From Actinomycetota bacterium (lineage in GTDB: Bacteria; Acidobacteriota; Blastocatellia; Chloracidobacteriales; Chloracidobacteriaceae), in the NCBI GenBank assembly GCA_013298335.1, contig JAAFHI010000145.1, positions 1 through 7,407 of the forward strand: 7,407 nucleotides of DNA, given 5' to 3'. The translations under genes and the position numbers were made by a program. Below the pieces are notes generated by a model. That model ran no database searches. It had not been told where the DNA came from and saw only the letters and a list, made by a program, of their open reading frames with translations. Positions 1 through 5,739 of the stretch are shown one piece after another. Position 1 is the stretch's first letter; each line of letters opens with the position of its first letter.

Positions 1-62
1 AGGACTGGGACGAGGGTGGTCGCGTTGTTCGTTTTCCCGGTTGTCGTCTCGGGCGTGGGCAT
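1..62 (-). CDS. Possible 5' end of a downstream gene (partial, unidentified)
   Basis: An ATG at base 62 opens a frame that stays open for 20 codons to the window edge and begins MPTPETTTGK. It lies only 5 bases after the TGA of the site-2 protease gene, the spacing expected of another member of the same operon. The visible residues are Thr/Pro-rich and match no domain I recognise. In genomes I recall, a site-2 protease gene of this type is often followed by tryptophanyl-tRNA synthetase (trpS). The final visible residues, LVPVL, could precede that enzyme's conserved N-terminal SG-x-x-PTG motif, but that motif would lie outside the window, so this is a guess from context. No convincing Shine-Dalgarno sequence precedes the ATG, so a later start is also possible. 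Confidence 0.35.
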   Translation of the reverse strand, partial: MPTPETTTGKTNNATTLVPV

Positions 63-67
63 CGGCG

Positions 68-763
68 TCACAGAATGCTCAGAAGAACATTGGCCAGTTG
101 CGAGACGATCGGTCCCATCAATTTGGCCGACAGTCCCGTCATTGAAAAAATAAGGAGAATGGTAAAGCCGAACGGACGCAGGCTTTCATACATTTCCATC
201 CATTTCGGGGAAATCACGCTCAACAGGCTCGACAGAATGTGGCTGCCGTCGAGCGGCGGAATCGGGAGCATGTTGAACGCCGCCAGAACGATGTTGACGA
301 CGATCATCGTCCACAAAAACGTGACCAGTCCTTCGAGCAGGCTGAGGCTGTCGATCTGGCTTCCCCGCACGGCGGTCGCCGCCGAGGTCAGATTCAAGGC
401 CCCCGAAACCATGAGGAGTTTGATGATGAGAACCGAACTGCCCGCCAACGCCAGATTGGCCGCCGGCCCCGCCGCCGATACGGCGATGTTGGCCAGGACC
501 TTGTTCTTCCAGCGGGTAGGATTGACCTCGACCGGCTTGGCCCATCCGAAAAGTGGAATGTGGTAAATCGCCGAAATGAGCGGAAGGACGATGGTTCCGA
601 CCGGGTCGATGTGGGAGCGGGGGTCCATCGTGATCCGCCCCTGATACCGGCCCGTGTCGTCGCCGAATTTTTCCGACGTCCAGGCGTGGGCCAATTCGTG
701 GAAACTCAACGAAAAGAGAAAGGCGACGAACCAAATTGCAATCTCACCGATGTTGAAATCCAT
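68..763 (-). CDS. Site-2 protease family (M50) intramembrane metalloprotease
   Basis: This is a 231-residue, highly hydrophobic protein of the M50 site-2 protease family, which cleaves transmembrane segments of substrate proteins inside the membrane using zinc. The zinc-binding HExxH motif is HELAH at residues 22-26, within the first membrane helix. A GPAAN motif follows at 99-103. The third zinc ligand lies in NMLPIPPLDG at 164-173, with Asp172 as the likely metal ligand. Hydrophobic segments lie near 8-27, 54-70, 90-120, 142-170 and 198-230. There is no PDZ domain, so this is the minimal form, and about 200-240 residues is usual for it. The frame is open further upstream, but ATG 763 starts at the family's normal N-terminus and is preceded by GAGG (770-773) with 6 bases of spacing. 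The preceding propeller gene ends 34 bp upstream, so the two are probably co-transcribed. The substrate cannot be told from sequence. Confidence 0.93.
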   Translation of the reverse strand: MDFNIGEIAIWFVAFLFSLSFHELAHAWTSEKFGDDTGRYQGRITMDPRSHIDPVGTIVLPLISAIYHIPLFGWAKPVEVNPTRWKNKVLANIAVSAAGPAANLALAGSSVLIIKLLMVSGALNLTSAATAVRGSQIDSLSLLEGLVTFLWTMIVVNIVLAAFNMLPIPPLDGSHILSSLLSVISPKWMEMYESLRPFGFTILLIFSMTGLSAKLMGPIVSQLANVLLSIL

Positions 764-769
764 GTCGAG

Positions 770-773
770 CCTC
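770..773 (-). promoter_or_regulatory. Ribosome binding site of the site-2 protease gene
   Basis: GAGG on the minus strand lies 6 bases before ATG 763. It decides between this start and much longer upstream extensions, which would run into the preceding propeller gene and add 79 residues unlike the family. Confidence 0.55.
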
Positions 774-797
774 GAAAAAGGAAAGAGGAGATTCGCT

Positions 798-1829
798 TCA
801 AATCGTTGGTACGTAGGGTTTAACGCCGACCGGGACCCGGTAGATTTCGCTGTTGGTGGCGAGGACGGCGCGGCCCTGATCGTCGAAGGCAATGCCGACG
901 AACCGCGCGCCCGCGATGAACAGCCGGGCGTCGTCGCCTTCGGGAGAAATTCTGACCACGCCGCGCAGTCCGTCGATGCTGGCGCAGACATAGCACGCAC
1001 CCTCCGGGTCGAAGGCGAGCCCCTGCGGGCGACCGAGGCCGCGGAAAAAGGTCGAAACCTTGCCGAGGGGCGTAATCCGGTGGATGGATTCGCGGCTTCC
1101 CGCCGGGGTCGGCGCGGTGACGTAGAGATTGCCGTCGGGACCGAGCGCGAGGTGGTACGCCGCGAGGCTCGGCTCGATTTCCGCGAACTTGACCGCGCTG
1201 CCGAGCCGGTCGATCCGGTAGATGGTGCCCTGGCGATCCCCGACGTACATCGTGCCTTTCCGGTCGATGGCGATGCCGGTTGCGACGCCGAGATTCCGGG
1301 CGAAGGGTTCGGCTTCGCGGAACGGGGTCACGCGGTAAACGGTGCCGTCGTGGCGGCTGGTGATGAACAGCACGCCGTCGCGGTCGAACGCCAGTCCGGT
1401 CGGGTTCATCAGGTCGTCCACAAACGGGACGGCCTTGCCTTCCGGCCCGATGCGCCAGACGGCAACGTCGACTTTCTTGCCGCGACCGCCGGAAAGCGTG
1501 GTGTAGATGGTCCCGTTTTCGGGATCGACCGCCGGACTGGCGACCGGGTGCAGGTTGTCGGCCAGCAGTTCCGCCACCGAGAAGGGCACGAGGTTGCTCG
1601 CCCGCCCGCCCGAAAGCAGCCGGATTCCCGCCGTAAGTTCCTTGTTTGTAAGGTCTTCGGGGACTGCGACGACCACGCGGGTGGCCGAGGCGCTGACGAT
1701 GCGTCCGGCGCTATCGCCGAAAAGCACCTGCCCGTCGGTGTAATTCGAGGCATCGAAACCGGCGCAGGTGATGAGGACATAGCCGCCGGGAACGCCGGCG
1801 GTCGGGGTGACACTCTGAAGTTCGAGCAC
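798..1829 (-). CDS. IPT/TIG domain plus NHL/SMP-30-like six-bladed beta-propeller protein
   Basis: This is a 343-residue protein. Residues 5-85 look like an IPT/TIG immunoglobulin-like domain, with SVTPTAGVPGG, then a VLFGD strand, then TRVVVAVPED. Residues 95-335 carry six propeller repeats of the NHL/SMP-30 type. Their core is G-[LI]-A-[FI]-D-x-x-G-x-x-[YF]-[VI] followed by a [VI]-[YW]-R-[VI] strand, starting near residues 98, 144, 184, 226, 269 and 311. Such propellers bind ligands or act as lactonase-like enzymes. No catalytic set is evident here, so the substrate is unknown. The start is GTG at 1829: an in-frame TAA lies five codons further upstream, so this is the only upstream start available, and AAGG (1835-1838) precedes it by 5 bases. 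The IPT domain begins at once and there is no signal peptide, suggesting a cytoplasmic protein, although many IPT proteins are exported. It probably shares an operon with the site-2 protease. I recall this pairing from Acidobacteriota genomes. Confidence 0.85.
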   Translation of the reverse strand: MLELQSVTPTAGVPGGYVLITCAGFDASNYTDGQVLFGDSAGRIVSASATRVVVAVPEDLTNKELTAGIRLLSGGRASNLVPFSVAELLADNLHPVASPAVDPENGTIYTTLSGGRGKKVDVAVWRIGPEGKAVPFVDDLMNPTGLAFDRDGVLFITSRHDGTVYRVTPFREAEPFARNLGVATGIAIDRKGTMYVGDRQGTIYRIDRLGSAVKFAEIEPSLAAYHLALGPDGNLYVTAPTPAGSRESIHRITPLGKVSTFFRGLGRPQGLAFDPEGACYVCASIDGLRGVVRISPEGDDARLFIAGARFVGIAFDDQGRAVLATNSEIYRVPVGVKPYVPTI

Positions 1830-1834
1830 GCGTA

Positions 1835-1838
1835 CCTT
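1835..1838 (-). promoter_or_regulatory. Ribosome binding site supporting the GTG start of the propeller gene
   Basis: AAGG on the minus strand lies 5 bases before GTG 1829. With the in-frame TAA just upstream, it fixes the non-ATG start. Confidence 0.55.
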
Positions 1839-1924
1839 GATTCCTTACAATGAAAGTGAACGGAGAAGGGCGAAGATACCACAGGCAGCGCCCAGCGGGC
1901 AGAGTAGTCAGTGGCCGAGGGGAA

Positions 1925-2122
1925 GGTGTCGGGTTTCTGGTTTCAGGTTCAAACCAGTTGAGGAAAAGGTGTCGGGTTTCGGGTGTCGGGTTTCAGGTCC
2001 GAACACATTCTACTGACCCCACTGGATTTATCGGGTTTCGGGTGTCGTGTTTCAGGTCCGAACACATTCTACTGACCCCACTGGATTTACCGGTTTGAAC
2101 CTGAAACCCGAAACCCGACACC
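1925..2122. repeat. Intergenic inverted repeat (31 bp arms) enclosing a tandem duplication
   Basis: The left arm at 1925-1955 is the reverse complement of 2092-2122 with one mismatch (1938 against 2109). The inner 17 bp, 1939-1955 against 2092-2108, are perfectly complementary. The arms consist of variants of GGGTTTC and GGGTGTC and enclose about 136 bp that is almost entirely a duplicated 59 bp unit. The element fills most of the 306 bp gap between the BamD-like gene and the propeller gene. It starts only 13 bases beyond the BamD-like stop codon, and related GGGTTTC-type sequence begins nearer still. It could fold as a long hairpin in RNA from the minus strand and so affect 3' end processing. 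No transposase or coding function is visible in it. Confidence 0.85.
1972..2089. repeat. 59 bp tandem direct repeat, two copies
   Basis: Bases 1972-2030 and 2031-2089 are adjacent copies of one 59 bp unit. They differ at a single position, G at 1989 against T at 2048. Each unit starts TCGGGTTTCGGGTGTCG, contains AACACATTCTACTGACCCC and ends CACTGGATTTA. Near identity with no selective coding constraint implies a recent duplication. There are no spacers between the copies, so this is not a CRISPR array. Confidence 0.93.
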
Positions 2123-2135
2123 CGAAACCTTTTTC

Positions 2136-2717
2136 CTACTTCAGTTTCTCAAGTTCCTTCTTCGCGTCCTTCGCGGCGTCGGTGTCGGCGAAATTGGCGA
2201 TCAGTTCCTGAAGGTACTTTTTGGCCTCGGCGGTGCTGGCGGCGGCTTCTTCCTGCTTGATTTTGGCCTTGTCGTCCTGTTTCTGGCCGGACAGTTGTTT
2301 GGCTTCTTCCGTCAGGACCCTGGTCTGGCCGATGTGACAGCGTCCGAGGAGCAGCAGGACCCGGTCGAAGTGGGTGTATTGGGGATAGACTTCGTAGATT
2401 TCGCTCAACCGGTTGATGGACGCCTTGAAGTTCTTCTGTTTCATATAGAACTGGGCGATCTCGATGTTCTTTTCGGCCCGTTTTTCGAGCGCCGGGTCGC
2501 GGGTGCCGAGTTCGCGCTCGTCCTGCCCATCCTGGCCGTCGTTGCTTTTCCCGAAGCTCGGGAGCGGAATCGGAATTCCGCGCGGACGAACGACCCGTGT
2601 GTTGTGAGGATCCGGGTTCGGCGATTCCGGCGGTCCTGACGGCAGTTGGGGATTTTGCGGGGTCTGTGGCGTCTGAATGAGAATGAAGGAGGCCAGTACC
2701 AGGGATAAAGGAGCCAT
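2136..2717 (-). CDS. Small exported TPR / BamD-like (YfiO-type) protein
   Basis: This is a 193-residue protein. Residues 1-15 are a short hydrophobic segment (MAPLSLVLASFILI), probably a signal peptide or anchor, although it lacks the usual positive charge and has no lipobox cysteine. Residues 16-78 are a Pro/Gln-rich linker. Residues 79-190 are helical and tetratricopeptide-like: NIEIAQFYMKQKNFKASINR at 84-103 with a following helix ending in YPQY resembles the tandem TPR helices of BamD/YfiO, and the end is Lys/Ala/Glu-rich, coiled-coil-like helix. True BamD proteins are usually lipoproteins of about 230-280 residues, so this is a shorter relative or a general TPR protein, likely acting in the periplasm as a binding scaffold. 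ATG 2717 is chosen because a strong AAAGGTG site lies just upstream. The alternative is a TTG at 2750 that would add 11 residues including one Lys. Repeat DNA surrounds the gene on both sides. Confidence 0.75.
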   Translation of the reverse strand: MAPLSLVLASFILIQTPQTPQNPQLPSGPPESPNPDPHNTRVVRPRGIPIPLPSFGKSNDGQDGQDERELGTRDPALEKRAEKNIEIAQFYMKQKNFKASINRLSEIYEVYPQYTHFDRVLLLLGRCHIGQTRVLTEEAKQLSGQKQDDKAKIKQEEAAASTAEAKKYLQELIANFADTDAAKDAKKELEKLK

Positions 2718-2723
2718 GTGAAT

Positions 2724-2730
2724 CACCTTT
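2724..2730 (-). promoter_or_regulatory. Strong ribosome binding site of the BamD-like gene
   Basis: AAAGGTG on the minus strand lies 6 bases before ATG 2717. It is the best Shine-Dalgarno match in the window and decides the start against the upstream TTG at 2750. The inverted-repeat arm begins 4 bases further upstream (2735), so folding of the transcript could affect access to this site. Confidence 0.7.
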
Positions 2731-2734
2731 GGGA

Positions 2735-2904
2735 AAGGATGAAGGATCAAGGATGAAGGATGAAAACGGAGTTATGAGTTATGAGTTATGAGTTTTCAGT
2801 GAGAAGGTCGTGATTGGGCACCGAGATGCCTTTGGAACGCTCATAATTTATAACTCATCATTCAAAACTTCTTTTTCATCCTTCATCCCTCATCCTTCAT
2901 CCTT
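2735..2904. repeat. Intergenic inverted repeat of GGATGAA-type motifs
   Basis: Bases 2735-2766 (repeated GGATGAA units) and 2873-2904 are reverse complements over 32 bp with two mismatches. They enclose about 106 bp. The arms are themselves short tandem repeats of a 7-base motif. The element occupies nearly all of the 191 bp gap between the MTA phosphorylase stop and the BamD-like start, so any read-through transcript would carry a long hairpin between the two genes. No gene or clear terminator with a U-tract is visible in the gap. Confidence 0.85.
2769..2796. repeat. GAGTTAT heptamer tandem repeat
   Basis: Three exact GAGTTAT units (2769-2775, 2776-2782, 2783-2789) are followed by a degenerate fourth, GAGTTTT (2790-2796). 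A loosely related AT-rich segment with TCATAATTTATAACTCAT at 2841-2858 lies in the other half of the enclosing inverted repeat and may be its degenerate inverted partner. Confidence 0.85.
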
Positions 2905-2908
2905 GGTC

Positions 2909-3811
2909 TTATTCGTCTTCCACCGGCAGGTATTTGCCGATGATGGCGGCCAGCCGCCGCCGGGTGTCGGGAAAGACGAGATCGGGGCGGGTCATGACGG
3001 CATGCTTGAGCGCGCCGTCGAACGGCGAGGTCAGTTCACCCGCCGCCAAACGCTTGACGGCATTGAGGATGATGCGTTGGGCCACGGAAACGTTGCGGTT
3101 CAGGTAGCCGATGACCATGTCGATGGTGACGGCGTCGTGGGCTTCGTGCCAGCAGTCGTAGTCGGTCACCATCGCGAGTGTGGCATAGCTCATTTCGGCT
3201 TCGCGGGCGAGTTTGGCTTCCTGAAGGTTGGTCATTCCGATGATGTCCATGCCCCACGAGCGGTAGACGTTCGATTCCGCGCGGGTCGAAAACGCCGGGC
3301 CTTCCATGCAGAGGTAGGTGCCGCCCCGGTGGATTTCGACGTCGCCGAGTTCCTTGCCGGCTTCCTCGATGATGTCCGAGAGATATTTGCACACCGGATC
3401 GGCGAACGTGACGTGGCCGACGATCCCGTCGCCGAAAAAGGTGGATTCCTGGGCGCGGGCGCGGGTGCGATCGAAGAATTGATCGGGTATCACGACGTCG
3501 AGCGGCTTGTGTTCCTCTTTCAGCGAACCGACCGCCGACACCGAGACGATGAATTCGACACCGAGCATTTTCAGCGCGTAGATGTTGGCCCGGAAGGGGA
3601 GTTCGGTCGGCATGAGGCGGTGTCCGCGACCGTGGCGGGCGAGGAAGGCGACCTGGACGCCATCGAGCGTGCCGACGATGAAGGCGTCCGACGGGTGGCC
3701 GAAGGGCGTTTCAACCGTGATTTCCCGGACGTTTTCGAGTCCGTCCATCTGATAGAGGCCGCTGCCTCCGATGACGCCGATTTTGACTTTCGGCAATGCG
3801 TTGTCTGCCAT
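2909..3811 (-). CDS. mtnP: S-methyl-5'-thioadenosine phosphorylase
   Basis: This 300-residue enzyme of the MTAP/PNP family splits 5'-methylthioadenosine with phosphate into adenine and 5-methylthioribose-1-phosphate. That recycles the by-product of polyamine and related S-adenosylmethionine reactions in the cytoplasm. Family motifs are clear: GGSG at 15-18, TPFGHPSD at 35-42, ARHGRGH at 58-64 (phosphate-site region), SAVGSL at 92-97, DQFFDRT at 110-116, EGPAFSTRAES at 170-180 and Met193 at the ribose site. Asp217 and Asp219 lie in TDYDCW; this Asp-x-Asp signature marks preference for 6-aminopurines (MTA) over the Asn of guanosine/inosine phosphorylases. The length compares with about 283 for the human enzyme. 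ATG 3811 places the GVIGGSG strand at its normal distance from the start, and a weak GAGG lies 9 bases upstream. No other methionine-salvage gene is adjacent, so the fate of methylthioribose-1-phosphate is not shown here. Confidence 0.96.
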   Translation of the reverse strand: MADNALPKVKIGVIGGSGLYQMDGLENVREITVETPFGHPSDAFIVGTLDGVQVAFLARHGRGHRLMPTELPFRANIYALKMLGVEFIVSVSAVGSLKEEHKPLDVVIPDQFFDRTRARAQESTFFGDGIVGHVTFADPVCKYLSDIIEEAGKELGDVEIHRGGTYLCMEGPAFSTRAESNVYRSWGMDIIGMTNLQEAKLAREAEMSYATLAMVTDYDCWHEAHDAVTIDMVIGYLNRNVSVAQRIILNAVKRLAAGELTSPFDGALKHAVMTRPDLVFPDTRRRLAAIIGKYLPVEDE

Positions 3812-3926
3812 GAAAAAAGACCTCGAAGAGTAAGGATGACGGTGGTCGGGGCCGTGCCGGAGAAAGGTATCGGCCCGCGAAATCGCGGATGATAGCCCGA
3901 AATCGTACTCGACGCGACCCGAACCG
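3812..3926. other. 115 bp intergenic gap upstream of mtnP with a 14 bp palindrome
   Basis: The gap contains the near-perfect palindrome CCGCGAAATCGCGG (3875-3888, 6 bp arms around 2 bases). On the minus strand, TATCAT at about 3890-3895 resembles a -10 hexamer, but I find no good -35 at the right distance. A promoter for mtnP here is plausible but not shown. Confidence 0.35.
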
Positions 3927-5615
3927 TCATTCCATGGATTCCCGGAAGACCCAGAAAAAGACGAAGGTGGAGAAGACGCCGGCGGGAAGCAGCGGGAGGA
4001 ACGATCCGCCCAGGGAGAAGGAAATGATATCCAGAAACAGGCCCGCCAGATAAAAAAGACCGGCTTTGCGATCCTGCTGTGAAATGAGGAGGTTGCTCGT
4101 GACGTACAGGCCGATGGACGCCAGACGGCTGAGAATGATGAGGCCCCCAGCCGACACTTTTCCAACGTAGGCCATTTCCATGAGCAGAAACAGGCCGTCG
4201 AAAAAGATGACCATCCAGATGCAGACCCGCGGGAGGACATTCCAGGTATCGCCGGTGTTTGACCAGTAGTTCTCCCGCGGAGGGGGACCTGAAAGCGGCG
4301 GCGGGACAAATCCCGGAAGCGGCGGGGGATAGGCCTCTTTTTGAACCGGAGGGGCCGCGAATTCACCGCCGGTTGCGTACATCGGCGGGGGTGGCTGGTA
4401 CGTCTGCGCGCCCGGCGGCGGCGGATAGACCGGCATTTGAACGGGTGGTGGGGCGTAGGTGCCGGAGGTCCCACCGTACATCGGGGGCGCGGGCGGTTGC
4501 TGGTACGTCTGCGTGCCCGGCGGCGGCGGGTAATACGAGCCTTGAACGGGCGGCGGGGTGAAATTGCCGGAAGTCCCACCGTACATCGGGGGGACGGGCG
4601 GTTGCTGGTACGTCTGCGTGCCCGGCGGCGGTGGGTAATACGGGCCTTGAACGGGCGGTGGGGTGAAATTGCCGGAAGTCCCGCCGTACATCGGGGGCGC
4701 GGGTGGTTGCTGGTAGGTTTGAACACCCGGCGGCGGATAGATCGGCGTTCCCGGCTCGACGCCGGGCGGAAGACTTGGGGGACCGGCGCCGGACCAGGGA
4801 TCATTCGCCTCGCGGTACAGTTCAGCTTCCGAACCGCTCATCAGGTACTGGTGCTGGCGCCGCGTTTCGGGCGTCAGGATGTCGGCGGTCAGCCGGGCCA
4901 CGTAGGCATCCGCCGCGCGTTCGTTCGGCAGGGTCCTGATGCCGTGCGGATCGCGCAGAAACCGGAAGGTCGCCAGATCGATCGCCGTTTCCGGGGATTT
5001 CTGAATCAGAAAACAGACGAGATGGAGCACCGCTTCCGAGCGGTCGGACCCGGCGGGAATGCCGAAGGATTCGTAGTTGACCACGTCGGCGTCGATCCGC
5101 GCCGGACGCGCCTGGTTTCGGCAATAGAGGTCCAGAAACCAGCGGTCGGCGTTGGTCCGGAAAACCGTCGCCAGCAGAATGTCGGTAAAGGCGGTTCCGG
5201 CGATCAGCGGATGGCCGAGCGTCATGGTGTCGCCGTTGAGAAACACCCCGGTGGCGCTCATGGGCGAAACGCCGCGCAGTTCGGGCGCGAAGGGCGGGGA
5301 AAAAACGTTCAGCCAGTGCCACCAGTCGGTGTCGGTGTCTTCCGCGACCGGTTCCGGCTGGCCAGTTTGATGCATTTCCGGACTGGCTTCGGGCGGCAGG
5401 ATGCGAATGACGGCCCCGACCGATTCGAGTGCCCGCCCGAAGGCTTTGGCCTGTTCCTCGGTCAGCCCGCGTTTCACCACCAGCGGGGCGTGGTCCAGCA
5501 TCTGGCTGACGGTTTCAGCGGGAATCCGGAGCTGTTCGATCAGTCCCTGCCGGACGTATTCGACGGATTCCGGCGAGCCGTCGCCGGCGGATTGGAAGAG
5601 AATCGAAAAGGGCAT
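3927..5615 (-). CDS. Composite membrane protein: L7/L12 C-terminal-like domain, Pro/Tyr-rich repeats, four TM helices
   Basis: This is a 562-residue protein of unknown function. Residues 3-74 closely follow the ribosomal L7/L12 C-terminal alpha-beta fold: FSILFQSAG, then a helix ending LDHAP, then LVVKRGLTEEQAKAFGRALE and GAVIRI. That part suggests a protein-binding module, not a ribosomal protein. Residues 98-270 are a globular-looking, Trp- and Asp-containing region I cannot assign. Residues 290-445 are low complexity, with four copies of a 35-residue Pro/Tyr/Gln unit (PPPG-x-QTYQQPP ... MYGGTSG). Hydrophobic helices lie at about 464-484, 488-510, 518-536 and 538-557, and the protein ends 5 residues later. 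There is no N-terminal signal, so the N-terminal domains are probably cytoplasmic, with the Pro-rich tract a flexible linker to the membrane. ATG 5615 fits the domain start, but no Shine-Dalgarno sequence is evident. A TTG at 5705 would add 30 residues. Confidence 0.82.
   Translation of the reverse strand: MPFSILFQSAGDGSPESVEYVRQGLIEQLRIPAETVSQMLDHAPLVVKRGLTEEQAKAFGRALESVGAVIRILPPEASPEMHQTGQPEPVAEDTDTDWWHWLNVFSPPFAPELRGVSPMSATGVFLNGDTMTLGHPLIAGTAFTDILLATVFRTNADRWFLDLYCRNQARPARIDADVVNYESFGIPAGSDRSEAVLHLVCFLIQKSPETAIDLATFRFLRDPHGIRTLPNERAADAYVARLTADILTPETRRQHQYLMSGSEAELYREANDPWSGAGPPSLPPGVEPGTPIYPPPGVQTYQQPPAPPMYGGTSGNFTPPPVQGPYYPPPPGTQTYQQPPVPPMYGGTSGNFTPPPVQGSYYPPPPGTQTYQQPPAPPMYGGTSGTYAPPPVQMPVYPPPPGAQTYQPPPPMYATGGEFAAPPVQKEAYPPPLPGFVPPPLSGPPPRENYWSNTGDTWNVLPRVCIWMVIFFDGLFLLMEMAYVGKVSAGGLIILSRLASIGLYVTSNLLISQQDRKAGLFYLAGLFLDIISFSLGGSFLPLLPAGVFSTFVFFWVFRESME
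4336..4736 (-). repeat. 105 bp in-frame tandem repeat inside the Pro-rich linker
   Basis: Matching TACAT positions recur at 4378, 4477, 4582 and 4687, giving spacings of 99, 105 and 105 bases. The two most alike units, 4482-4586 and 4587-4691, differ at only about 6 of 105 positions. Glycines at residues 297, 332, 367 and 402 of the protein mark the exact 35-residue period, and the last unit is two residues shorter. The period is a multiple of three, so gain or loss of units would keep the frame. Confidence 0.9.
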
Positions 5616-5655
5616 CGTTCGGAAATGACGTTCGCGGGGCCGAAGTGAGGTCCGA

Positions 5656-5686
5656 TTTTCCGATAAAACCCGGTTTTCACGGAAAA
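5656..5686. repeat. 31 bp interrupted inverted repeat between rluD-like gene and the membrane protein gene
   Basis: TTTTCCG (5656-5662) pairs with CGGAAAA (5680-5686), and inside them AAAAC (5665-5669) pairs with GTTTT (5673-5677) around a 3-base loop, with a 2 by 2 mismatch between the stems. It is centred about 56 bp upstream of ATG 5615 within a 124 bp gap. It could be an operator or an RNA hairpin. The stem is AT-rich and no T-tract follows on the minus strand, so a classical terminator is unlikely. Confidence 0.6.
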
Positions 5687-5739
5687 AGGTGGCAAAACCT
5701 AGCAATTTTCCGGTCGAACCTCAACCGACGATTTTCAGT

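Noticed and set aside
654..1853. Long plus-strand open frame of 399 codons opposite the propeller gene
   Set aside because: It is antisense to a well-supported propeller gene, has an Arg/Asp/Gly/Ala-rich composition typical of the complement of high-GC coding DNA, and shows no domain.
1972..2089. CRISPR array
   Set aside because: Only two copies, 59 bp long and directly adjacent with no spacers, and no cas genes in the window.
1850..2098. Plus-strand 82-codon frame across the repeat block
   Set aside because: Its sequence is just a translation of the GGGTTTC repeats and the 59 bp duplication, with no sign of coding selection.
1925..2122. Insertion sequence
   Set aside because: There is no transposase frame and the enclosed DNA is only two short tandem units, so at most it is a non-autonomous element.
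2810..3892. Plus-strand open frame of 360 codons opposite mtnP
   Set aside because: It is the complement of a clear MTA phosphorylase, and its start lies in repeat DNA. No recognisable family motifs.
2909..4804. N-terminal extension of the mtnP frame by more than 300 codons
   Set aside because: The extension is Arg/Pro/Ser-rich and is the other-frame reading of the Pro-rich repeats of the neighbouring gene. The enzyme starts normally at ATG 3811.
4341..5648. Plus-strand open frame of 435 codons opposite the composite membrane protein
   Set aside because: Arg-rich shadow of the Pro-rich repeats and of the coding third-position bias. The minus-strand frame has clear domains and TM helices.
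5711..5727. Rho-independent terminator after the pseudouridine synthase
   Set aside because: A 7 bp stem with a G-T pair and a 3-base loop exists, but on the minus strand it is followed by GGAAAATTGC and not a T-tract.
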